From assembly GCA_964449175.1 (NCBI GenBank), contig CAYUYH010000012.1, positions 1-19,938 on the forward strand: a stretch of DNA of 19,938 nucleotides, given 5' to 3'. A program made the position numbers and the translations under genes. The DNA is from CAYUYH01 sp964449175 (GTDB lineage Bacteria; Planctomycetota; Phycisphaerae; SM23-33). A model generated the notes under the pieces. It was not told the DNA's origin. It was given only the letters and a program-made list of their open reading frames with translations, and ran no database searches. Shown here piece after piece: positions 7,682 to 14,215 of the stretch (positions are counted from its first letter, which is position 1; each line of letters starts with the position of its first letter).

Positions 7682-7711
7682 ATCATTCCGGCCAGGATTC
7701 GCGTTTGTCAA
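7682..7711 (-). promoter_or_regulatory. Candidate topA promoter
   Basis: On the - strand a perfect TTGACA (7711-7706) is followed after 18 bases by AATGAT (7687-7682, four of six matches to TATAAT). It lies after the terminator of the preceding operon and about 80 bases before the preferred topA start, giving a leader of roughly 75 bases. The TTGACA is the best -35 on this strand between the two genes. Confidence 0.5.
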
Positions 7712-7755
7712 GTCCGCGCGGTCTTTTTCGGACAGCGATCAGGGGGAGTTTACGG

Positions 7756-7800
7756 AAAAATCGCCCGGCTGCGGCGGGCCCGCGGTTACTCAGCCGGGCG
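7756..7800 (-). terminator. Intrinsic terminator after the macro-domain operon
   Basis: Read on the - strand, CGCCCGGCTG (7800-7791) pairs perfectly with CAGCCGGGCG (7771-7762), followed by A and then five T (7760-7756). The 19-base loop contains a nested GC palindrome (GCGGGCCCGC) that could extend the stem. The left arm overlaps the last codons of the upstream gene. This is a textbook rho-independent terminator and separates that operon from topA. Confidence 0.8.
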
Positions 7801-8451
7801 GCTGGCGGGGCTCGCGGCCAGGACCTGCTGCATCGCTCGCCGCGAGACGACAACATGCTTGACGTACAGCAATTCCTCTAAAGTACTGTCAAGCCGGCCT
7901 TTGTCGCGTTCGTGGAGGACGAATGGCCCGGCTTGGTTGCCGCCGCTATCCACCCACAGGGGCTGGCCCTTGACCGTACCGGTGATCTCGCTGTCGTCTG
8001 CCAGGCGGAAGGTCCACTCAAGCCGGCGGAAGGGGCGCCGCCTGCCGGTGTAGACGCGCTCCGGCGTGCCCATGCCGCCCCATCGCCACTGGTTCTCGTA
8101 GGACTCCTCGCGCACGACGGCGGTGATGCTGAGCACAGCCAGGGGCGGTATCCGCCGCCAGCGCCGCTCGGCCTGGACGTATACCTCCCAGGGCCGGTCG
8201 CGTGTGGTGTGGCACATCCCGGCCAGGACGCGCCCGTCGCTCAGCTCGACCGCGCCCGGCCAGGCGTCGTCGCGCGGGACTGCGGCGAGCGGCTGGGTCG
8301 CTGGCCTGGACGTCGCCGCCGCCTGTCTGACTGGCTGCGTGGCCGCGGGCTTGGCCTGCCCCAGCCAATACTGAAGGTTGTCCCCGCCGGCAAGGCCGGC
8401 CAGGCCGCCGGCAGTTGCGGCGACAATAAGGATCGTCAGTCTACGTGGCAC
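7786..8451 (-). CDS. Exported or membrane-anchored protein of unknown function
   Basis: A 221-residue protein starting at GTG. An N-terminal hydrophobic helix (about residues 5-22, 'LTILIVAATAGGLAGLAGG') is followed by a Thr/Gln/Pro/Ala linker (about 33-55, including SRPATQPLAAVP). A folded domain follows, with two similar beta elements, 'AVELSDGRVLAG' and 'RLADDSEITGTVKG'. It then has a charged C-terminal helix. The GTG start is chosen over an ATG at 8496 because GGAGGAG lies about ten bases upstream and the ATG would lie deep inside the macro-domain gene. The gene overlaps the macro-domain stop by 11 bases, which indicates translational coupling. No family is recognised. The linker style is common in Phycisphaerae exported proteins. 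Confidence 0.72.
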   Translation of the reverse strand: MPRRLTILIVAATAGGLAGLAGGDNLQYWLGQAKPAATQPVRQAAATSRPATQPLAAVPRDDAWPGAVELSDGRVLAGMCHTTRDRPWEVYVQAERRWRRIPPLAVLSITAVVREESYENQWRWGGMGTPERVYTGRRRPFRRLEWTFRLADDSEITGTVKGQPLWVDSGGNQAGPFVLHERDKGRLDSTLEELLYVKHVVVSRRAMQQVLAASPASRPAE

Positions 8452-8959
8452 TTGGGCTGATCTCCTCCAGCACCTTGCGGAAGGTCTCATACGCATGCTC
8501 GTCGAACAGCACGAACTGCACGTCCGTCAGGGACGTGGCCCCGGCCGTGTGACGCAGCACCTCGCCGAGCATGATGCGGGCGCAGCTTTCCATATCGAAG
8601 CCGGCGATCCCGGTGCCCGTCGCCGGGAAGGCGAGTGTCTTAAGCTGTTTCTGCTCCGCCAGTTCCAGCACGGCTGCGGTGGAGGCCCGCAGGCTCTCCG
8701 CCGTCGTCCGCCCGCCCAGGGCCATCGACGCCTGGTGGATGACGTAGTGTGCGGGCAGCCGGCCGGCGGTCGTGATGGCCGCGGCGCCGACCTTCACAGG
8801 CCCATGGCGGTCGCAGGCAGCCTGGATGTCCGGGCCACCCTTGCGCCGGATCGCCCCGGCCAGCCCGCCGCCCAGGACCAGATCGTTGTTGGCGGCGTTG
8901 ACGATTGCATCGACCTCGCACGCGGTGATGTCGCCGGTGCGGATGCGTATCTCGGTCAT
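8441..8959 (-). CDS. Macro-domain protein (ADP-ribose binding or hydrolysis)
   Basis: A 172-residue, single-domain macro protein. Ligand-binding elements are 'GDIT' (9-12), 'IVNAANNDLVLGGGLAGAI' (19-37) and 'ATGTGIAGFDME' (113-124). Macro domains bind ADP-ribose, O-acetyl-ADP-ribose or related nucleotides, and some remove ADP-ribose from proteins. The GGGLAGAI loop with a following KGGP and the 'HYVIHQAS' strand look more like the AF1521/generic macro group than the YmdB type, but the exact subclass cannot be decided by eye. The start at 8959 begins the domain directly; a reading extended to 9073 adds 38 residues with no domain similarity. It is the first gene of a two-gene operon with the exported protein. 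Confidence 0.88.
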   Translation of the reverse strand: MTEIRIRTGDITACEVDAIVNAANNDLVLGGGLAGAIRRKGGPDIQAACDRHGPVKVGAAAITTAGRLPAHYVIHQASMALGGRTTAESLRASTAAVLELAEQKQLKTLAFPATGTGIAGFDMESCARIMLGEVLRHTAGATSLTDVQFVLFDEHAYETFRKVLEEISPSAT

Positions 8960-9098
8960 TCCCGCTGCTCTCTTGCTCGCGCGGCCATCATACCGCGCGG
9001 GCGCCGCGGCCGTAAGTGGCCCGTCCGCCAATGAGGTGTACTTCTGCAACCTTAGAGAACCGGCCGAAGCCACCGAACGTAGCTGCCAAAGGCAAGGC

Positions 9099-9128
9099 TT
9101 GACAGTGCCTTCGGTTGGCGTGGAACAT
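9099..9128 (+). promoter_or_regulatory. Candidate promoter of the DUF3160 gene
   Basis: A perfect TTGACA (9099-9104) is followed after 18 bases by GAACAT (9123-9128), which keeps the important A at position 2 and T at position 6 of a -10 box. It lies in the 236-bp divergent region between the macro-domain gene and the DUF3160 gene, about 70 bases before the latter. No convincing promoter was seen for the opposite direction. Confidence 0.4.
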
Positions 9129-9195
9129 TGATGCTCACCCCGCGCCGGCCGCAGGCGGGAATCCTCAGGGCAGCACCATCGGAAAGGATGATGCC

Positions 9196-11394
9196 ATGCA
9201 CACCCACCACTCCTGCTGGCTGCTCACCGCCGTAGCCGTAGTCATCGTCGTCCTGTCGGGTCCCAACTCCACTCGTGCACAGGACGCCTCCAACGCACGG
9301 CGGTTTGACACAACCGTTAACATTGGCCGCCTTGGGTACCTGACGCAGGAAGAGCGCGACAAGCTCGCCGCCAATGGGTTTGTCATCTGCATCCACCCTA
9401 CCGACATCTCGAACCAGGAGGCCAGCCAGGTCTATCTCCAGTGTCAGCGAAGTCGCTTCCCCATCTTCGTCAGCAGCGACGCCATGCTGCATACCTGGCA
9501 CCTTGTGGCGGACTGGTCGCTGCGCTTCCTGGAAGCCTCCAGCCTGCGGCAGGACCTGGTCAACCTCACCGACGCGATGTTGACGCAGTCGCTAACCGAT
9601 GACGACGACATCGGCGACGACCAACCCGCCCTGAAGGCCGCGGCCATGAAGAACGCCGTCTTCTTCAACGTGGCCAAGTGCCTGCTGACCGACGCGACAC
9701 TTGATGGCGTTCCGGAGAACATCCGTGAGAAGATCGAGGCGGAGCTGGCCTTGATCGATGCCCATGATGGCTTCGCCACCTCGCCACTGTTCGGCTACCG
9801 GGAGGATTACAGCCAGTACGCCCCACGCGGACATTACACCCGGACCGAGGACTTCAAGGGCTACTTCAAGGCAATGGTGTGGTATGGCCGGATGGGCTTT
9901 CACCTTAATGGCGTCAGGGAAGTCGACGGGCAGCTGACCGTAGACGCGCCGGACGAGACAGGCCAGACGCTCCAGGCCCTGCTGATCTGCCGCGCCCTGG
10001 CGGCTGCGAAGGTCAAGGGCGAGGCTGCCCTGGACGTCTGGAACCGCATCTACGAGACGAGCTGCTTCTTCGCAGGCCGGTCGGACGACCTGTCGGTGCG
10101 CGACTACGCCACCGTGATGGAGAAGGTCTACGGTGCGGACCCCTCGCTTGAAGATCTGCGCGACGGGCGGAAGCTTGCTGAGTTTCTCGCCCAGGCGCGA
10201 AAGCTGCCCAAGCCAGCAATCCTCTCGACACTCGTCACGGATGTCTCTTCGCGACAGGTCGACTGGCGAACGCAGACCCAGCAGTTCCGCCTGATGGGCC
10301 AGCGGTTCACACCGGACGCGCACATCTTCCAGAACCTGGTCTACGACAAGGTCACAGCCTATCGGGGAGGCGATACCAAGCCGTTCACCGCAACAGCCGC
10401 GGGCGGGACTTGCTTCCGCGGCTGGCCTCGCGGGCTGGATGTGATGGCCGTCTTCGGCTCGGACATCGCGGCCGAAATCCTCGCCGCGGAGGGCGACACG
10501 GACTACGAGGGGTATGACGCGCAGTTCGGCAAGCTCAGGGCGATTCGCGCCGGCGCGACGGGGGAGGAGTCGACCGGCGACCTCTACGGCAGCCGCCTCT
10601 GGGCGTTGCGGGCCATACTGTCGGCGCCGGGGCCGGAGGTGCCGCCGTTCATGCGGTCGCGCGCCTGGCGGGCGAAGCAGGTCAACGCGGCCCTGGGGTC
10701 GTGGACGGAGTTGAAGCACGACACCATCGTCTACACGAAGCAGCCATACGCCATGGCGCAGGCGGCGATGGCCGGCAAGGCGGGCGATGCGCAGTGGCGC
10801 CGCTACCTGCCCGCGGAGGTTGTCCGCGGCTACGTGGAGCCCGTCCCCGAGCTGTACGCGCGGATTCGCCAATGCGTAGCCCAGCTCCGCGAGAAGTACG
10901 TCTCCCTGGGCTTTCCCGCCGACCGCGGGCTCGTGGGCAACTTCCAGAGCTTCGAGGGGCTGCTGGCGAGTCTGGAGACCATCGCCAACAAGGAGCTCGC
11001 CGGGCGGGAGCTTACCGATCAGGAGTACGAGTTGATTGAACACATCGGGTCGCGCCTGACGGGCATCCTGATGTACTCCCACTACATCGACGTTCACGAA
11101 CGGTTCGCCAGCGAGGTGGACAACAAGATGGCCATCGTGGCCGACGTCTTCACACAGGTCAACGAGCAGCGCGTGCTGGAGGAAGCCGTCGGCCTGCCTG
11201 CGGAGATATTCGTGATCGCCCCGGTTGACGGCAGGGACAAGGTTTGCAGGGGCGTCGCCTACTCGTACTACGAGTTCAAGCAGCCGATGGAAGATCGGCT
11301 CACCGACGAGAAATGGCGCGAGATGCTGGAGAAAGGCGAGCCGCCGCCGATGGCTCCGTGGTCGCTGGAATTCACCGTGCTGGGGGAGAAGTGA
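9196..11394 (+). CDS. Secreted DUF3160 protein
   Basis: A 732-residue protein with an N-terminal signal peptide (about residues 1-28, hydrophobic core 'WLLTAVAVVIVVL', cleavage near TRA-QD). The family motif 'SSDAMLHTWHLVADW' (93-107) and the C-terminal 'GVAYSYYEFKQPM...RLTDEKWREML' block are characteristic of DUF3160. The rest is predicted mostly helical and contains no transmembrane segment. The biochemical function of the family is unknown; members are large exported proteins. The start is set by GGAAAGGA (9181-9188), seven bases before the ATG; an in-frame ATG at 9115 has no ribosome binding site and would bury the signal peptide. Its stop overlaps the GTG of a CPBP protease gene (GTGA), so the two are probably made together. 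Confidence 0.85.
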   Translation: MHTHHSCWLLTAVAVVIVVLSGPNSTRAQDASNARRFDTTVNIGRLGYLTQEERDKLAANGFVICIHPTDISNQEASQVYLQCQRSRFPIFVSSDAMLHTWHLVADWSLRFLEASSLRQDLVNLTDAMLTQSLTDDDDIGDDQPALKAAAMKNAVFFNVAKCLLTDATLDGVPENIREKIEAELALIDAHDGFATSPLFGYREDYSQYAPRGHYTRTEDFKGYFKAMVWYGRMGFHLNGVREVDGQLTVDAPDETGQTLQALLICRALAAAKVKGEAALDVWNRIYETSCFFAGRSDDLSVRDYATVMEKVYGADPSLEDLRDGRKLAEFLAQARKLPKPAILSTLVTDVSSRQVDWRTQTQQFRLMGQRFTPDAHIFQNLVYDKVTAYRGGDTKPFTATAAGGTCFRGWPRGLDVMAVFGSDIAAEILAAEGDTDYEGYDAQFGKLRAIRAGATGEESTGDLYGSRLWALRAILSAPGPEVPPFMRSRAWRAKQVNAALGSWTELKHDTIVYTKQPYAMAQAAMAGKAGDAQWRRYLPAEVVRGYVEPVPELYARIRQCVAQLREKYVSLGFPADRGLVGNFQSFEGLLASLETIANKELAGRELTDQEYELIEHIGSRLTGILMYSHYIDVHERFASEVDNKMAIVADVFTQVNEQRVLEEAVGLPAEIFVIAPVDGRDKVCRGVAYSYYEFKQPMEDRLTDEKWREMLEKGEPPPMAPWSLEFTVLGEK

Positions 11395-12065
11395 GCGCTC
11401 CTGCCCTGCGAGCGAGGGCCGTCTGCCTGGTTGAGACTGCCGCCGTGTATGCGATGTCGTTGGCGGCAGTCTACGGGGTGTTGGCACTTGCCTGCAAGGT
11501 GGGGCTGGACCAATGGGCCCACAACGTCTGGGGCCTGTGGCGAAGGCATCCGCACCTGGCGCTGCCGGATCTGTTGGCCGGCGCGGTTGGCATGGTTGTG
11601 CTGCCGATCGCGTGGGAGAAGCTTGTGCGCAGGGCAGGTTGGCGCGAACTGGGATTCGCCCTGCCCGCGCACCCCGTGGGCGACTGGCTGCTGGCAGTCG
11701 GCCTGCTGGGCTGCTTCGCAGCCTACGGTTTTGCGTTGTCGCGCGAGATCGGCCCGCTGTGGCGGTTCACGACTGGTTTTCAGTGGATGGCGGCTGTCGC
11801 ATGGCTGGTCGTGGCCTGCGGCGAAGAGTGCCTGTACCGAGGCTTCATCCAGAGGCGCCTTGGGCGAGTGTTCGGCCGGCACATTGGAGTCGTCCTGGCC
11901 GCCGCCGTGTTCGCATTCGCCGGCCATCCGTGGGCGCCATGGGTCTACAACCTCGCCTACCGCCTGCCATTCGGCCTGCTGGCGGGCGCGCTCTATGTGC
12001 GCAGCCGCAGCCTGCTGGTGCCGATAGGCGCCCACTGGGCCTTCAACGTCTTGTTCGCCACCTAG
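11391..12065 (+). CDS. CPBP family intramembrane metalloprotease
   Basis: A 224-residue polytopic protein. It shows the three CPBP (Abi/CAAX protease, PF02517) motifs: 'EECLYRGF' (E145, E146, R150), a histidine in 'FAFAGH' (H179) and 'HWAFN' (H215, N219). In characterised members these residues form a glutamate/histidine active site within the membrane. Hydrophobic segments lie at about 13-37, 58-78, 98-116, 131-144, 165-178 and 194-215. The start is GTG in the 4-base overlap with the DUF3160 stop, preceded closely by GGGGGAG; an ATG at 11454 is an alternative. Coupling to a secreted protein suggests membrane proteolysis or maturation, but the substrate is unknown. Confidence 0.85.
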   Translation: MSAPALRARAVCLVETAAVYAMSLAAVYGVLALACKVGLDQWAHNVWGLWRRHPHLALPDLLAGAVGMVVLPIAWEKLVRRAGWRELGFALPAHPVGDWLLAVGLLGCFAAYGFALSREIGPLWRFTTGFQWMAAVAWLVVACGEECLYRGFIQRRLGRVFGRHIGVVLAAAVFAFAGHPWAPWVYNLAYRLPFGLLAGALYVRSRSLLVPIGAHWAFNVLFAT

Positions 12066-12125
12066 CGTGCGCACGTGGCGCAGCCTCGCGGCGAGCATGC
12101 CCACTGGACAGGGCGACAAATGCCG

Positions 12126-12154
12126 TTGATAATTCCCCATGGCGTTGATAGGGT
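12126..12154 (+). promoter_or_regulatory. Candidate promoter of the Hc1-like gene
   Basis: TTGATA (12126-12131), 17-base spacer, TAGGGT (12149-12154, matching TATAAT at positions 1, 2 and 6). The octamer CGTTGATA occurs twice here (12124-12131 and 12143-12150). Transcription would start near 12161, leaving a leader of about 30 bases. The preceding 60 bases after the CPBP stop hold a 10-bp palindrome CGTGCGCACG (12066-12075) and nothing else that I recognise. Confidence 0.4.
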
Positions 12155-12190
12155 GTCGGCTCCGAACAAAGTCAGCCAAGGGACGATGAC

Positions 12191-12373
12191 ATGCAAGAAT
12201 ACGAAACTCTGAAGCAGATGGTGGCTGAAGTAGCCGAGGAGGTCGCCAAGTGCGAGGCGGGCAACAAGGCCGCCGGCACTCGCGTCCGCAAGCAGATGCA
12301 GGATATCAAGAAGGCCGCCCAGGCTGTCAGGGAAAAGGTCCTGTCGATGCGGCAGGCGCCGCCGCAGCCGTAG
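12191..12373 (+). CDS. Small Hc1-like (histone H1-like) protein without basic tail
   Basis: A 60-residue, all-helical, charged protein. Its core 'CEAGNKAAGTRVRKQMQDIK' (21-40) followed by 'AAQAVREKVLS' matches the conserved region of the Hc1 family (PF07432), known from chlamydial histone H1-like proteins and from short proteins of Planctomycetes and Bacteroidetes. In Chlamydia a long lysine-rich tail binds DNA; here the protein ends after the core in 'MRQAPPQP', so DNA binding is not assured. AAGGGA (12178-12183) lies seven bases before the ATG. It appears to have its own promoter and is followed by a short hairpin. It is probably a nucleoid-associated or RNA-associated protein; the role is inferred from family resemblance only. 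Confidence 0.72.
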   Translation: MQEYETLKQMVAEVAEEVAKCEAGNKAAGTRVRKQMQDIKKAAQAVREKVLSMRQAPPQP

Positions 12374-12375
12374 GG

Positions 12376-12390
12376 CGCCTCCCAGAGGCG
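12376..12390 (+). repeat. Short hairpin after the Hc1-like gene
   Basis: CGCCTC, loop CCA, GAGGCG: a perfect 6-bp stem directly after the stop codon, followed by a G run and no T-tract. It could be a weak terminator or a stabilising 3' end structure for the short upstream mRNA. Confidence 0.35.
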
Positions 12391-12463
12391 GGGGGAAGTC
12401 TCCGTTGGTCTTCGCCGGCCAGAGCCACCCGGCGTGGCTGTGCGTGTCTGTGGAGAATCCGCA

Positions 12464-12940
12464 ATGCCGCCCAAACCGCTGTTCGATCTGTCGCTGATCG
12501 ACACCAGCAAGGTGCTGGTCGACCGCGACGGCATCTACCGCGTCAACCCGCACCGCTACGAGTTCCAGCAGCTTGACGGGATCTGCGTGGTGGATCGGGA
12601 CAAGGCCGGGCTGGCCGGCTTCAGGGACGTGCGGGACGATGAGTTCTGGGTCCGCGGGCACATACCCGGCAGACCCATCTTTCCAGGCGTGCTGATGATC
12701 GAGACCGCCGCCCAGTTGGTCAGCTACTACGTGATGAGCAGGGCGGGCAGACACGGGGACTTCCTGGGCTTCGGCGGCGTGGACGGGGTGAAGTTCCGCG
12801 GCTCCGTCACGCCGGGCCAGCGGATCATCATGCTGGGCAGGCTCGTGGAGACTCGCGCCAGGCGGTGCGTGGGCGTGACGCAGGGCTTCGTCAACGGCCA
12901 AATGGTCTACGAGGGAACCATCACGGGCATGTGGATGTAA
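12464..12940 (+). CDS. FabZ-like 3-hydroxyacyl-ACP dehydratase (hot-dog fold)
   Basis: A 158-residue protein. The active-site block 'HIPGRPIFPGVLMIETAAQ' (66-84) has the catalytic His66 and Glu80, 14 residues apart as in FabZ, in a hot-dog fold. FabZ enzymes dehydrate 3-hydroxyacyl-ACP in type II fatty acid synthesis. The usual 'HFPGHP' is HIPGRP here, and residues 1-35 form an extra N-terminal segment, so it may be a specialised paralogue for lipid, polyketide or aryl-chain synthesis rather than the main FabZ. The start at 12464 has GGAGA seven bases upstream; an ATG at 12434 lacks a site. No acyl carrier protein or other fatty-acid gene is nearby. The UvrC-like gene starts 47 bases later. 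Confidence 0.85.
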   Translation: MPPKPLFDLSLIDTSKVLVDRDGIYRVNPHRYEFQQLDGICVVDRDKAGLAGFRDVRDDEFWVRGHIPGRPIFPGVLMIETAAQLVSYYVMSRAGRHGDFLGFGGVDGVKFRGSVTPGQRIIMLGRLVETRARRCVGVTQGFVNGQMVYEGTITGMWM

Positions 12941-12987
12941 CTCGCCCGGCGCGACGGCCGGCACGAACAGGGGGCGATCCAAAGGCC

Positions 12988-14160
12988 ATGGCTGAATGGG
13001 CAAGTCAGTTCGACGGCGCCTTGGAGGTTCGTCCCCCGCTGGCCGATGCCCAGCTCCATGAAGTGCCCGCCAAGCGGGGCCTGCTGCTCATGCTGGCCGA
13101 GAGCGACAGCCCGCTGATGCTGCTGTCATCCGCCGACATTCGCGGGCGCCTGCGCAGCCGGTTGCAGGCGCCGCCCGCCGGCCAGGGCCGATCGCGACGC
13201 GCCGACCTGCGGCAGGTCACTCGCAAGGTGCTCTGGCGGCTGACGCACAGCCACTTCGAGACGGACCTGTGCTACCTGGCCGCGGCGCGTGCGATTTGGC
13301 CGACTGGGTACGTCAAGCTGCTGTCATGGCCGGTGGGGCACTTTGTTCGCGTGGACCCGGCCGAGGCGGCGCCCCACTTCACCCGGACAAGCGATATCGC
13401 CCCGCCGCCGGGCCTGTACCTCGGGCCGTTCGCCACGGGCAAGCTGGCCGGGCGATTCATCGAGACCATCGAGGACGTCTTCGACCTCTGCCGCGACCCC
13501 ACCCGCCTGCGCCTCTCGCCCCGCGCCCAGCCGTGCGCGTATCGCCAGATGCGCAGGTGCTGCGGCGTCTGCGAGGGGGCGGTGTCGATGGAGCAGTACC
13601 GCGAGCTTGTCGCCGCGGCGGCCAGGGCGGCCAGGGGCGACCGCAGCCCCGCCCTCGCCGAGCTTGAACGGTCGATGAAGCAGGCCGCCGACGAGCTGAG
13701 GTTCGAGCAGGCCGCCGCCATCAAGACCAAGATGCGCGCCCTTGATTCACTGGCCGGGGGAGCCTACGAGCACGTCGCCGATGCCGAGACCTTCCAGTTC
13801 GTGATCGTCCAGCCGGGCCCGGGCGCGAAGACGCTGAATGTGTTCCTCGCCGACCGGGGGCTGATCGTCCCCGGCCCGCGGATATCGCGGAAGCTGGAGC
13901 GGGAGGAGCTGTCCGACGTGCTGGAGCGCATGGCCAAGCTTGTCGGCGACGGCGGCACAGCCGGCAGGTATGACAGGTGGCGCATGGCCCTGGTCGCGCG
14001 ATACCTCCACGGCGCCCCCCAGCGGCGGGGGCTGCTGCTTCGCTGGGACGCTGGCCTCACGGCCGATCGCCTCGCCGAGCACATCGAGCAGTGGGCGGCC
14101 GGGACCGGACCCAAGCGAGCCAGGCGCACCGGCGGGGGCGAGTCTCAATCGTGTCAGTAG
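12988..14160 (+). CDS. UvrC-like protein: degenerate GIY-YIG plus UVR motif, no nuclease half
   Basis: A 390-residue protein, compared with about 600 for UvrC. Residues 28-120 align by pattern with a GIY-YIG domain: 'GLLLMLAE..PLMLLSSADIRGRLRSRL' in place of the GIY/YIG strands and 'HFETDLCYLAAARAIWP' around Glu91, the position of the conserved acidic residue. The GIY and YIG tyrosines are absent. 'YLGPFATG' (144-151) and the cysteine cluster 'CAYRQMRRCCGVCEG' (183-197) correspond to the UvrC linker. Residues about 226-252 (LERSMKQAADELRFEQAAAI) are a clear UvrB/UvrC interaction motif. The C-terminal RNase H-like nuclease and HhH domains of UvrC are missing; the end is a different, Arg-rich domain. 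It may be a UvrB-binding accessory or a diverged nuclease. Start ATG at 12988, with AAAGG a few bases upstream. Confidence 0.75.
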   Translation: MAEWASQFDGALEVRPPLADAQLHEVPAKRGLLLMLAESDSPLMLLSSADIRGRLRSRLQAPPAGQGRSRRADLRQVTRKVLWRLTHSHFETDLCYLAAARAIWPTGYVKLLSWPVGHFVRVDPAEAAPHFTRTSDIAPPPGLYLGPFATGKLAGRFIETIEDVFDLCRDPTRLRLSPRAQPCAYRQMRRCCGVCEGAVSMEQYRELVAAAARAARGDRSPALAELERSMKQAADELRFEQAAAIKTKMRALDSLAGGAYEHVADAETFQFVIVQPGPGAKTLNVFLADRGLIVPGPRISRKLEREELSDVLERMAKLVGDGGTAGRYDRWRMALVARYLHGAPQRRGLLLRWDAGLTADRLAEHIEQWAAGTGPKRARRTGGGESQSCQ

Positions 14161-14171
14161 GCCGGAACCGA

Positions 14172-14177
14172 TATAAT
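14172..14177 (+). promoter_or_regulatory. Consensus -10 box before the AsmA-like gene
   Basis: An exact TATAAT, rare in this GC-rich DNA, lies 38 bases before the AsmA-like ATG and 11 bases after the UvrC-like stop. No good -35 is seen (TCGTGT at 14149-14154 with a 17-base spacer is the nearest). A promoter here would drive the AsmA-like, mtnP and glycosyltransferase genes. Confidence 0.45.
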
Positions 14178-14215
14178 GTCCCACTGCCGCCCGTCGCCGG
14201 GCCGGCCCGCACGCC

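Noticed and set aside
9592..11487. 631-codon open frame on the - strand opposite the DUF3160 gene
   Set aside because: The DUF3160 frame has a signal peptide, ribosome binding site and family motifs; the antisense frame is Arg/Pro/His-rich shadow.
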